Part shown: in pieces, positions 12,889 through 24,221 of the stretch
Numbering within the stretch: the first letter of the stretch is position 1
How the letters are laid out: each line of letters opens with the position of its first letter
From: Mesaphorura yosii
Lineage: Eukaryota > Arthropoda > Collembola > Poduromorpha > Tullbergiidae
Assembly: GCA_009869945.1 (NCBI GenBank)
Contig: WIXG01000307.1
Location: 1 to 64,000, forward strand
DNA: 64,000 bases
Direction of reading: 5' to 3'
The notes under the pieces: model-generated
Databases searched by the model: none
Seen by the model: the letters and a program-made list of their open reading frames with translations, nothing else
Told to the model about the DNA's origin: nothing
Program-made: the position numbers and the translations under genes

Positions 12889-14215
12889 AAAGTACCTTCT
12901 TAGTACGACAAAAACAACATTTGCAGCTTCTAAGTTAATGTGTGCCTAGTCAGTTGTTGCATTAGACTCAGGACCTTCCCCTTAGGTAGGACTACAAAAG
13001 CTTTAACTAAATTTTCTTTCAACTTTAGACTCACAATTGGCTTGTCTAGTTAAGGATTTAAAAATATTTTTGGCATTTTGTAATTGGCAGTTGGTGTTTT
13101 TTGTTTCATTTTGTGTGAATGATTATTGGCAATCTTGTTTTGAAACAAAATTAAAGTGTGAATGTGTTTTTGTTACTTTAACTCTTGTTCAAAATTAGAT
13201 TCGTGCTTTATTTGTATGAGCCCTGCAGCAGCAGCGCAGTTGTGTGCGTTGGTTTGTATGGCGTGCCTTTACCTAGGTGCTCGCATTTTTCGTTGTCACC
13301 TTCAAAAATCGTCATTATTCTCCATTGCCATCATTCATTTTCGGTCTTCGGTTCTCCTACAGTTCGCCCTGATACTGAATTGTTCAGCGTACCCCAGCTC
13401 CTCGTCCATCCATCAAACTGTTACTGCGAACGCGCTTCAAAGGCGATCAATTCTATTTCCAATGAGAACACACGTGTGGGGTCGGCCACGCACATTCACG
13501 AATTCATTTTATGTCACAAAGTTTATTAAGAGGAAGGAGGTGATAACAATAATACAATTAATTCAGTATGTTCTAAGCCTAACCTCAACATCCTTACGTC
13601 TAACAACAAAGTATCTGAAAAAGCCAGTTGCAATTAATTTACAGCACGTGCAGGTCACAGTGAAGTAACCATGAGGAATTCGCCAAAACACTATACTGGA
13701 ATACTAGGGCACTGGCTAAAGGCACCGCTCCTACTCCTACATCAATTTAATTAAGTAGTATTGTATAAGTAGTAGTCCAGTAAATTAGCGTAGTCACAGA
13801 ATGCTCAAGGTACATATTAGCCCAAGGGCCATTTCTATTCTAAACGCAAAATCTTAGTTAATTTAAATGGTCTTATCACTTTAATCAATTCATTGTCTGT
13901 GCAACTGTTGCCACTGCTGCGATAATTAAAAGCAAAATCTAGAGTCCAACAGAATGACGGAAAGAATCAAAAGAGGAATACAAATTGGAAAAGAGGACAG
14001 GGAAAGAAATTTTAGAGTAATTCATAATTTTGTACTCATGGGTTAAGTAATAAAAAGTTAAAAACAAGACATAAAAGCAAGTAAAAATATACCTCAGAAA
14101 AACGCGTGCTAAATTAAAAATACTTAAGGTCAGGTCAAGCGCTAGTCGGAAAAATTACGAAGTCAATGTAGTAGAAGTAGAAAGCCAGGTTTTGTAATGA
14201 GGGAAAGAAGCTCTC
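12889..14215. other. Intergenic: 3' flanks of the GYG gene (+) and p53 gene (-)
   Basis: Contains the GYG 3' UTR (ATTAAA near 13150) and AT-rich sequence out to the p53 stop. The + ORF at 13162-13668 has low-complexity composition and no domain, and I do not call it a gene. Confidence 0.5.
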
Positions 14216-16590
14216 CTACGGAGTCTTTGCATTGACGCCGCTGTCTGGGCTGCCATGACCAGCTGGTTCCTGTTCCCGAGCAGCTGCACCAGATTTTGGA
14301 CTGGAAACCGTCTTCTTGTATTTCTCCGATGTTCTATGGAATGTCTTCAGCAACCTATAATTATAAGTTCGAAAATACTTCGTTTGAACGCCTGTGATTT
14401 CAGAAATCTTGCAGAAAAACGCGATAGGAAGAAGAAATCGTACCCAAAAAGTGTATCTGCCACAACTTTGTCCTTTTCATCTCCAGTCTTCTTCAGTTCA
14501 TAAGCCATTTTTATGTCTGGTGCGATTTTGTGAAGTGTACGTGACTATCATAAAGATATTCAGTTGTTAATTTTCATTTCTCTTTCGCTTAACACCAAGT
14601 AAAAACCGTATACGGACTAAGACGTAGAGAACATACACAGAATGAGTCCTGTGACCCGGCTTGACCCTGTGACAAATCAGCTTCGCTGTCATCAGGCTCC
14701 GAGTTAGACTGTTGACTGAACAAACCCTTTCTGTCATTCCCTTTAACTTCTCCAACACCAGGTTCAGCCTTAATGCTCAAAGTGTTCATCGGTGGCGGAC
14801 TGACACAGCGTTGTTTCTGCAAAGCGGAAATATGGAGGATGTTTCGTGTTTAGGATTTTTATAATAAATTGAAGTTTAGTAATGAGTTAGGTTCAACGAA
14901 TCCTTGTTTGAATGATATTGTTCAAAAATCAAAATTGTTTGAGTTTATCTAACCTGCATAACACCAGGTTCATCCAGTTTCTCTTCTTCCTCAACCTGGT
15001 CATATGCTCTTTCACCAGCTCGCCTCTTACGGGGTTCACTTTTGATTTTAACAGTTTTCTCCGTTCTCTTTTTATCGTTATTGTAGTCCCGCACGGGGCA
15101 CGAGCAGATTTTCAACGCCATGACTGATCTACCAACTGGCTTGTTACTAGAAAGTGCAAAAATAGAATAATTAAATAAATGCCTTGCCCTCACAGGTTGC
15201 ATGTCGTCTTACTTTTCCATGAGCGAAAAGATCACATTCAATCTTTTTTTTGCTTCCACGAAACAAGTGTTGAGGCACTTGAACTCATAATTTCGACTGA
15301 TTCCGCCACCAGCTCCGAGCTAAAATATAAACGAACGTTAGAAATATTAGAACAAGAGAATCCAAGTTACATATGCCTGCGCACTGAAGGAAATTCAATG
15401 ACCCGGATAGTCCAGAATAAACTCAATTTCACCTGCGGTCTCTCCAAAGAAGCCAAGGTGTAGTATCTTTGTTGCGCATTTCTTTCATGTCTTGCGTCCT
15501 GATGATGGTCGCGTATAACATGGTGCAAAATTGAGTCTTCCGAGATTGAATTAAAATCGATTCTCTCAGCTTTTGCCTCCTTATGCAAGCAAGTGATGCA
15601 GCGTTGGACGGGTTCCATAATATGCGTATTTTCACTGAAGACTACTTCAGATTTGACCATAAAGTCTTTCATGCTTTTTCCTTTGCTGTCCATGTGCAGA
15701 TTAAACAGAATCTTAACATCATTGTTGCAATACAATCGGTTCAATCCAGCCGAATACTAAATACATAATTGCATTGCAATTAGTCAAACGTATGAAAATC
15801 CAACCACGGATGAATGGGGGAATGGCGAATTGAATAGAGCTGTTAGCTTGTGGCTTACCACTGCCGTCTTCTTGTTCGTGTTTTGGCCAAGTTTGACCAC
15901 GAAGTTATACTTGCCCGGGTATGGGTCAAGTGACGGTATTTTAGCCTCTTGACTAATGTCGCTGGATTGAGAGGATGAAACATCTTCTTCTTGGTTCATA
16001 TTATATCCAAATGCTTCGGTGCCAACTGTGCCAGCCGAACCAAAGTCATACACCACCTTTTTCCCGTTGAACTTGTTTCCAATTATTGATCTAGGTGCAA
16101 CGGCGGACATTCCCATCTCGCGAACGCTAAGAAATTCATCGTCCCCAATTACCGCTGGAGGAAAATTTCCCATTTCAGATGCCACCGTTGTAACTGGGTA
16201 ATTGTTGAAATTCGCGTCAGGTCTGTCGATTGATAAAAACGATAAGACGCTCATTAAGACGAAGACGAATGTTGACTCTAAGTATTATTCTATGCTCTAC
16301 CCCAAATAACACTAATATAAGATGCCTTAACTCTAATTTGTGGCTTACCCGGGTGCGATCGCTTCCCATGTTCCCTGAGAAAACGACAACGACCCCAGAC
16401 TGAAGGACTCCTGACTCTGAGGTAGAGGCAGGTCACCGTCTTGGAATCCAAAAAGGTCAGCAATTTGCGCACCTGTGGCCGGATCATTGAGAGGCATGTT
16501 TGCAAGTTGTTGAAAATCGTCACAGGCACCGTAGGTTTGATCCGAATGATTCATTTTCCTAGCTCGAACTGCTTTTGCCCTACAATCCAT
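14216..16590 (-). CDS. p53/p63/p73-family transcription factor (549 aa)
   Basis: Eight exons: 16349-16590, 15859-16222, 15433-15756, 15213-15319, 14954-15146, 14637-14816, 14444-14544 and 14216-14354, totalling 1,650 nt. The DNA-binding domain runs from about residue 175: IPSLDPYPGKYNFVV, YSAGLNRLYCNNDVKILFNL, EPVQRCITCLHKE, YYTLASLERPQ, NYEFKCLNTCFVEAKKR, then GRSVMALKICSCPVRD, the hallmark conserved block. Zinc-ligand positions read C-x2-C and C-x3-C; the human ligand His179 is Cys here. The Arg273 position is Lys and Arg249 is kept. The acidic N terminus is a likely activation region. Past the domain are a basic KRTEKTVKIKSEPRKRR segment, a linker, and C-terminal helices (IKMAYELKKTG, LLKTFHRTSEKYKK) without a clear tetramerisation motif. 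It is head-to-head with STEEP1, 1.1 kb away. Confidence 0.9.
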
Positions 16591-17734
16591 GGTTAACAAT
16601 TGTTATTTTGAGGGACAACAGGCAATATTCCACAGCAAATTGAAACCACACCGAAATTATAGCATCCCAGAAGAAAGCACATTACACAATCTATATTAAT
16701 CAACTACTTCAAATTGTCAATTGGCAGCTCCATTCCGTAGCATTTAAATGGGCTACAGCAGTTCGAAATTATTATTTATTAGGACTACAGGTATTGCAGA
16801 GAACAAAGTACAATGAATGACGGAGACTGAGCTCACTGAGCTGATAGAGAGCTAGAGGCTAGAGACACTACTAAAGAGCCAAACAGCAAGAAACAACGGA
16901 GTTACTAAATCTGAAATTGAGGTCAGTTGAGCTTTTACCCCGCGATCTTTAACTTCACTTATCAGCCCTTTGAAAGGCTTCGTGTCACGTCAATGATCAG
17001 TCGATTCAGCAGAAGGCAGTCATCCACAACTTACAAATGATGAACTGGCGGTCAAAATAGTGAGGATAATAAATTCTTCTGAAGCTGAGCTGAGAATGGA
17101 ATCAATTATGAATCAGTCATTCGGCACGGTGGTCAAACTGCCGATCTTTATCCGCCGTCTGCACAACAATAAAAATATACTGAAGGCACGTAGTTAACCA
17201 AAATCACTTTCCAGCAGGACATCTATATATTCTTCTAGCAAGAATTAACAATAACTAAGTTCACAATCACATTGTTACATGAGCAGAAATTATGCAATCA
17301 CAATTCACGAAAGCTCGCAAACGCCGACTGACAAGGACCACACAGAAGCTCGACTCGAGCGTCTTTGTTTAACTTTCATATCCACAGGATGCAATCGCAC
17401 GAGTAGGACGGACGCATGGATTGTGTGGAGTTTCATCATATGAACGAACGCTTCTGTGCGTCGCGTTATCAGTCGTTGTTTATTCCCAGTGCCTTTGCTT
17501 TTTGTGTCAATACTACCACTTTACGGGGATATACCTTCTCCACCAATAACCTTGCACAATGAATCAAGTGCAAGTGTTTCTGTTCTCTCACTCATTCACG
17601 TGTATCCTGTCCCGGCAGTTTTGATGCCATAAAATAAGTCGAAAAGATTTCGTCTTTGCCATTTGATGTTGAAAGAAGGTCGCTTCGCTCGGCGGACGCT
17701 AATTTATTTTGAGAACTAAAATTGGATCTCGAAA
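16591..17734. promoter_or_regulatory. Divergent upstream region of p53-like and STEEP1 genes
   Basis: About 1.1 kb between divergent start codons. No supportable ORF. It probably holds both promoters and 5' UTRs; no diagnostic element was seen. Confidence 0.4.
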
Positions 17735-18719
17735 ATGCCGAAGGTCGTGTCCAGAAGCATCGTGTGTTCAGACACAAGAGACCAAGAAGAATATGCTGGT
17801 GATAAGCCATTGCTCACGTACTACTGTCTTTGTGGTCAGATGACATTAATTATTGGTAAGTTTTAGCCTTGGGATTTGGTCAATTCTAAGCATCTAATCT
17901 CGCTCTAAATTGTTTAGACTGCCCTCTGGAGAATCTGCCGCTAAGACCACGGGATGGTGCAAGAGTAATTGATGGTTCCAAACATGCACATAAGTAAGTA
18001 TTGATTCACAGCACACCTTTAAAATACAGCCACGGATGAATTGCTTACTGAACTGATAACACTTGATTATTTCTGAAGGATAACATCGGATCCAGACGAA
18101 ACAGTATTCCTGAAGAGGGCAGACAGCGATGGTATTGAGAAACAACATCGCCAGAAATGCAAAAGGTACCTTTATACTTTAACATAGATCAATATTATTT
18201 CAACAAGCTTTTACGAACTTTCACCGTTTTAAACGACTTACTCTGTTTTCATAGGTGTGGTCTCTTACTTTACTACATGCACAATGTCGTGGGGAATGTT
18301 GTGTTCATCGTGAACGGTGCCCTGACAAAGAACGGCGAGGGACCGATGAATAGCATTTATAAGCAAGTGGCCACGGAGAAGGCAAATGAGTACAAACCAA
18401 TTATGGTCACGAAGCACACCAAAAATATGGGGAAGTTCAGCTCGGTGACAGTCTCAACAATGGATGAAGAAGAGGATGAGATCGAAGCGGTGAGTATGCA
18501 CGAATGATTGGTAATAAGCTGTGTTATTTCTCATGCTTAATTTTTCGCGTTACTTTCCCCATTCAGAGAGAAATCGCCGACTCCTACGCCAGCAATGCAC
18601 GTATTATTGAGAAGCAGTTGGAGAGAAAAGGGATGAACAAACGCAAACTAATTGAGCAAGCTCAGGTGGAAATGGAGGCCAAGAAAAGTCGAGCCCGAGG
18701 AACGCTGATAGATAAATAG
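17735..18719 (+). CDS. STEEP1: STEEP1 (CXorf56) homologue, STING ER-exit protein family (223 aa)
   Basis: Five exons: 17735-17855, 17918-17993, 18079-18165, 18255-18489 and 18567-18719. It begins [20 protein letters not shown] and has [76 protein letters not shown] and [10 protein letters not shown], an almost residue-for-residue match to vertebrate CXorf56. C-x-C-G and C-x2-C-G pairs suggest zinc binding. In mammals STEEP promotes COPII-dependent exit of STING from the ER; the family is far older than that role, so its function here may be more general. AATAAA at 18815-18820. Tail-to-tail with ITPA, 133 bp between stops. Confidence 0.95.
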
Positions 18720-18776
18720 ACGGCAGCAGGTCTTTACTACCTTACAAAATACGTGTTAAGTATCATCAAGCATTTC

Positions 18777-18820
18777 TTTATTACCGTGTTTTATAGAAGC
18801 CATTCGGTACGTTAAATAAA
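18777..18820. terminator. Overlapping poly(A) signals of STEEP1 and ITPA
   Basis: AATAAA (+) at 18815-18820 and TTTATT at 18777-18782 (AATAAA on the reverse strand) lie within 44 bp between the convergent stops, implying overlapping 3' ends. Confidence 0.55.
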
Positions 18821-18852
18821 TAAATGAATTGTTTTATGCCGATGTATTTATC

Positions 18853-19627
18853 CTAATGTTTGTTAATAAAATAATCGCGCATGGCTTCCACCGCTTTCTT
18901 TCGATGTGAAATCACGTTCTTTTCTTCAAAACTCATCTCAGCGTATGTCAAGTTATAATTTTCCGGTTGAAAGCAAGAATCCCAACCAAAACCGCATTCA
19001 CCTCGCGGACTGACTATGCTGCCTTTCGTTATTCCCTAAAATAGCAATAAATAAATGCATGAGTTACTGCAGGTATCGGTTTGTCTTCAATTGAATGTCT
19101 GCTGTACCTTAAATAGAATGACTTCAGATCCTGATTGACCATCAAAGTACGCCAAAGTCGCTTGAGCATTGCCAGTCTTGTCTTCAAAACCTTGCAACAT
19201 TTTGTGCAATCCAACCGGACCAATCGATTTCAAAAACCATTTGATGTACGGACCGGGCAACCCATTCATGGCATTAAATCCTAGACTGGTGTCCTCAACA
19301 AGAACCGCTGACCTGATTTGCTCGTACGCTGACATGCACTTCAGACGGCTGACAGTGTCGGCGTCCCCCTGATATTCTGGTAGGTCGGTGTCATTCGTCA
19401 CAATCTAAGAAGTTCGGTGGACCAAGTTAAAAGGAGAAAGTGCCTAAATGCGTCACTTCTGCGGTCTTTGGGCAAAAGCAGCCATCCTCCACATTGCTAA
19501 ATTTTACCATACTCACATCGTGACTTACCTCGTATGGGAAATCAGAGCCTAGAATAGCTTGTATCTCCTTTAACTTGCCCGCATTGCCGCTCACGAATGT
19601 GATGGTTTTATATTTACTCGCACTCAT
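18853..19627 (-). CDS. ITPA: Inosine triphosphate pyrophosphatase (192 aa)
   Basis: Three exons: 19529-19627, 19108-19404 and 18853-19035. The enzyme hydrolyses ITP, dITP and XTP to monophosphates plus pyrophosphate, cleaning deaminated purines from the nucleotide pool. Motifs in order: TFVSGNAGKLKEIQAIL (nucleotide-binding SGNA..K), DLPEYQGD, AVLVEDTSLGFNAM, GLPGPYIKWF, GFEDKTGNAQAT, SPRGECGFGWDSCFQP, TYAEMSFEEKN and SHRKKA. All are characteristic of the Ham1/ITPA family and length matches the human 194 aa. The start is MSASKYKTITFVSGNAG. No defects seen. Confidence 0.96.
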
Positions 19628-20771
19628 GACTCCAGTTCCGACTCTGCGAATCAATTGTACAAACGCCAGCTCCAGCCGTAAATCGGGATTTATAAAGACT
19701 GACCAAATCTTTGAGACTCCTTCAAAACAGATGTTTTATCTTATCGAATGTCGAATATATGACTTTTATTTCGACCTCCGGTATTTGGAAACATCAGAGA
19801 AGGCACGGGCACGGGTCAATTTTGGCGGGGAATTCTCCACTTGTAGCGTAATGCATCAATACTCGTCTCATATCATAATCATACGGAATTCTGTCGAATG
19901 ATTCATGTCTCAAACGCAAAATTATCAGTGGTCTGATCTGGAATGACCAGTATCGTCAGATTAGTCCATGGATTTTTGCACTCAGCATGGGCGGCAGTGC
20001 TTATCAAATGAGAAATGATTTTTTTTGCAAACTAACGTATTGTATTGCCTCCTCAGTCTAGTCTCCTGCACAGAGATCGTTCGATTCGCTAATATTTTCG
20101 TAAGCTTAAGCTTTGAGGCAGTTTTGGTGTGCATGCATTTGTTGCTAGTTGTTTACGCGTGTATGCCAGGGCCATACACCAATTAACTCAATTCGGCTCT
20201 TGAAGTTAACCTGAACGCTTCTAAATGTGTCCAGTTGTAGTTACGTAATTGGTGGATATGGCTCAAGACATGACACAAGATTGAAGATGTTCAAGGTAAT
20301 CTTCTTTCGTCTTCATTAGTGCTGGTGTACGGATTGATTATCATTAACATTCGGGGATGGTTTCTCGTTTCTAATAATTAATGAGCAATCAAGCTACGAT
20401 GTGACAAACTTGGTTTCGCCCGTACACGCCTCTGTTTTGTTCTAGCCCATCTGCACTGCGCTTCCAGCTTCAGTGATAAATATTAGATTACATCACGCAA
20501 TGCTGTTTGAGCGAAGGTCACTCTTCTTAATACTGGAACTCAACAAACTAAATATGACACAAGCCAATTATTCTGTATTCTACCAGCACCAGCAAATTGA
20601 CACACAGCAGGAACAGGCCAGGCCAGAAATATATCGCATGAGTTGCTGCTGCTTCAAGTTTAGTCTCTCTATTGCCTCTCTCTAGTTAACTAGACTCTGT
20701 TGCACACGTTGTAGCATATCTGTCGATTCTCCACGTTGGGCCATCAAGGTCAAGGTCTTGTAAGTGTGAAA
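19628..20771. promoter_or_regulatory. Divergent upstream region of ITPA and SELENBP1
   Basis: About 1.1 kb without a supportable ORF; the likely promoter and 5' UTR space of both flanking genes. No motif calls made. Confidence 0.4.
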
Positions 20772-22920
20772 ATGTCTCAGAAACCAGGTTGTCACCTCGT
20801 CGGATACAAATCGCCGCAAGAGGCATTGAAAGGACCACGAGAAAAAATTTTGTATGTACCCTGCGTCCAGCCTTCTGAGAATCCACAGAAGCCTGACTAT
20901 CTCGCAACAATTGATGTGGATCCGCAAAGTTCTACCTTTTGCCAGGTACCACACTCATTTGGACTTATACTCTGAAACATTGTGTGTCAAAATCCACAGG
21001 TGATTCATCGCTTGCCCATGCCAAATGTCGGCGACGAATTGCATCACACAGGCTGGAATATTTGCAGTAGTTGCCACGATTCTGCAACTGTCAAGAGAGA
21101 CAAATTGATCTTGCCGTGTCTTGGCAGTGATCGCGTGTACGTTGTCGACGTCAGTTCTGAAACGAAGCCGTCACTCCATCACACAATTGAGCCGAAAGAA
21201 CTGCACGATGTTGGACTGTCTGCTCCACACACGGCCCATTGTCTTGCGACTGGCGAGCTTATGATTTCAACAATGGGAAGTCCAGATGGATCAGCGAAAG
21301 GTAGTGAAAAACACTAACATAAAATACGCCTGAACGATCCTGTCACTGAAGTATGCAATTTTATTACAGGTGGTTTCGCATTAATTGATGGGGCGACATT
21401 CAAAGTCAAAGGTAAAAATTCGCATGTATGATCCGCCTTCATTTGTTGTTGTAACATTACATTTTAACATTTTAATCACAAAAATGCCTGTATTAGGCAA
21501 GTGGTCAGAGACGACGACTCCCTTCGGTTACGACTATTGGTATCAGCCATACTTCAATGTCATGGTTAGCTCGGAGTGGGGTGCACCAAAGGCGTTCAAG
21601 GCTGGCTTCGATTTGGCCGATGTTCAAAACGGTATTTGATTTTGATCCTTAGATCCTTCGTTTTAGCATTTTGTCTTTAGATTCTTGTGCTTTCATAAGC
21701 ACTTCCCGCTTCCGGCCAATTTGGAAGTTCCCGTTGCTGATCAGCCTGTGTTCCTCCTGTCTGCGTTTAGGGCAGTATGGAAACTCACTTCACGTTTGGA
21801 ATTGGAAGGAAAGAACCTTGTCGCACACAATTGAGCTTGGACCAGATGGTCTTCTTCCACTTGAGACGCGATTCTTGCACGATCCAAAGAAGGCACACGG
21901 ATTTGTTGGATGCGCACTGTCCACAGTAGTTTTCCATTTTCATCCAGATGCTGGAAATCCATCGAAGTGGGTGGCTGAGAAAGTCATTGCAGTTCCAGCG
22001 AAGGAAGGTCCGCATCATTTTGTTCCAGTTCCTTCAACTTGAAGGCAAGCGTTGACTTTTGTGTAATGAAGTCACTTGTTTGATGTCTGGTAGTTACCGG
22101 ATGGGTTCTTCCTGGAATGCCAGGCGTCATGACAGATATCCTCATCGACATGGCTGATAAGTATCTGTACTTCAGCAATTGGGTTCATGGAGATATTCGC
22201 CAGTATGATATCACCGTGCCGGAGAAGCCGGTTTTGGTAAAGTCACGCCAAACATTGAACGGATTCTGGAATCAGTCTCATGAATGCTTACCAAACTTTC
22301 AGAAAAGTCAAGTATGGATTGGTGGATCAATTGTTAAAGGTGGAGGGGTGACCGTCACTAAAGATTTAGAGCTGAAGGTACACATTTTCTAACTTTTTAC
22401 AAGTGCATTTACTTTAGCCGTACGTGTTCGTATTCACTTTCGTCATTAAGGAACAACCGGAACAACTCTTCGTGAAAGGTAGAAAAATAACTGGCGGACC
22501 ACAAATGCTGCAGATTAGCTTGGATGGCAAGCGTCTTTATGTGACTACATCTTTGTTTGCTCCATGGGACAGACAGTTCTACCCGGATCTTGCCAAGTAC
22601 GTTCCCTGATAAACTAGTACTGCCGTACTTCAATCTTTCTGAATCCGATTTCTGTAATCTGAAATTTCTTAATTGCTGATACAGAACTGGATCCGTTTTG
22701 CTTCAAATTGATGTGGATAATGTCAGTGGTGGAATGAAAGTGAATCCAGATTTCTTGGTCGATTTTGGAAATGAGCCTGATGGTAATTACCTCCAACATG
22801 CGAACTAAATTGCAATTGCAAGCGAATTCGTCATTTAAATATGGAATAGGTCCCGTATTGGCTCATGAAGTGAGGTATCCAGGAGGCGATTGTACGTCGG
22901 ACATTTTTCTCGCGCAGTAA
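20772..22920 (+). CDS. SELENBP1: Selenium-binding protein 1 / methanethiol oxidase (473 aa)
   Basis: Ten exons: 20772-20945, 21000-21300, 21370-21411, 21497-21631, 21771-22007, 22094-22236, 22303-22377, 22451-22596, 22685-22782 and 22850-22920, totalling 1,422 nt. The protein oxidises methanethiol to H2S, formaldehyde and H2O2. Motifs: [116 protein letters not shown] and [15 protein letters not shown]. The length equals human SELENBP1 (472). Cys of CSSCHD (human Cys57 region) and several His expected to bind metal are present. AATAAA at 23068-23073. An alternative terminal exon may exist at 23095-23174 (see findings). Confidence 0.95.
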
Positions 22921-23094
22921 GCGAGGGCATTGGAATACGAATAACAAACTTCTGCTATTGGCATTGCTGATGTTGGAAATTTCAGGATTGACATTGCTAA
23001 ATCAGAAATCGAATCACTATTTTCATAACCTCGTAGTAGTAATTTTTGCTTTAAAATTAAATGGTCAATAAAAATATAACATTATTGTTCTCAG

Positions 23095-23174
23095 GGCCAA
23101 TAATGCGGGGCAAAGCTCATTTCGACATTTGGATTGTGCCGAACACATCAGAACTAATCTACAAGAAATCATGA
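23095..23174 (+). other. Possible alternative last exon of SELENBP1
   Basis: A CAG acceptor at 23092-23094 is followed by an open frame to TGA 23172-23174. Spliced to the phase-1 donor after 22782 it gives GPIMRGKAHFDIWIVPNTSE... and a total of 476 aa, in place of [15 protein letters not shown].... It begins just past the AATAAA at 23068-23073, so it could instead be downstream, non-coding sequence. Confidence 0.35.
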
Positions 23175-23336
23175 TACGAAACACATTGAATTTGTACTAT
23201 TCACGTTTGGCTCGATTTATTTTCACTTTTCCATTTAACTTTTGTTACACGTCTTACGCGGCTAGTTTTATAAATTAGGAGTCTTACAGCTTAGAATTTA
23301 TGCAGTAATGGAATTTAGTCTTAAGTTGAGTTGATG

Positions 23337-24221
23337 TTATTGTGCGTCTAAATTCATCATCGCTGAAAATTCCTTCATTTCATCATTAATTTTGCGTAAT
23401 ACCCATTCCATGGCTTGGCGGCCCTGAAAAAAAATTAGAAATCTGTAGTTAGTGAACTTTCAGAAATTACAGCATATCGACATACCTTCTTGGCATTTGC
23501 GTCTATTGTGGTAGTTAATAGATTTTCTAGATATCCACTCAACGGCACACCATCAACGAGTACTTTCGTGTGTTGACTTAATAATGTTTGATCTGGATTT
23601 TCGGGATGCCGTTGATAGACGAGAGTTTCATCAACAGATATGTGCTTGCAAAATGTTATCTGTAAATGATTAACATCGAAGTTAAAACTTGTAAACGTTC
23701 AGTTATATATCAGCAGTTTATAGCACTTACATTTCTAGTTTTTAGAGTCATTGTCTGATTAATTGGATCCACTTCCGATCGTTCATTAGCAAACATAAGG
23801 TTTGGAGATCCCATTATCTATCAGAACAAAAGAATCGTGATTAACTTTACCTGTAAGCACTATCTAAATATTTTTGCTAAGATATGAAACAAGCATCATT
23901 ATCTTCTAATATTCAAAACGATTCTACTTACGTTTCCTCCACTTACCGTTTGAACCCAACCAGGCATTCCCCACTGTGAACTAATAACACGGTGGGTATG
24001 AAGAACACCATTTTCAACCCGACGTTCTAATACATCAATGGAAGTCACTGCTGGATTCATGGGGTTCGGGTATTTTCTCCAGGCAGCTTGTGCCACATGA
24101 CTCCATGGATGACTACATGAAGGAGCAAATACAATTTAGAACATCTTTCAAAATGAACTTTCATAGGAATAACGTCAATGTCTTCTTACTTGAAGGTGTA
24201 CGAAGTGTCCCAAAATCTCAT
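23337..24221 (-). CDS. PRELI-domain protein, PRELID3/slowmo homologue (181 aa)
   Basis: Five exons: 24190-24221, 23947-24112, 23731-23817, 23486-23659 and 23337-23423. The PRELI/MSF1 domain fills the protein: MRFWDTSYTFNHPWSHVAQA, WRKYPNPMNPAVTSIDVLER, LHTHRVISSQWGMPGWVQT, ANERSEVDPINQTMTLKTRN, FCKHISVDETLVYQRHP and GRQAMEWVLRKIN, matching PRELID3A/B and Drosophila slowmo. These proteins, with TRIAP1, carry phosphatidylserine across the mitochondrial intermembrane space. The length is close to vertebrate PRELID3 (about 172-194). Tail-to-tail with SELENBP1. Confidence 0.93.

Noticed and set aside
10990..12949. Several long ORFs overlapping the GYG gene in other frames and on the reverse strand
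   Set aside because: They are frame shadows of the repeat and carry its periodicity as Met/Thr/Val- or Ala-rich strings; none has a signal peptide or splice continuity.
13162..13668. 168-codon forward ORF downstream of the GYG gene
   Set aside because: It falls just after the ATTAAA signal, has no recognisable domain and mixed low-complexity content.
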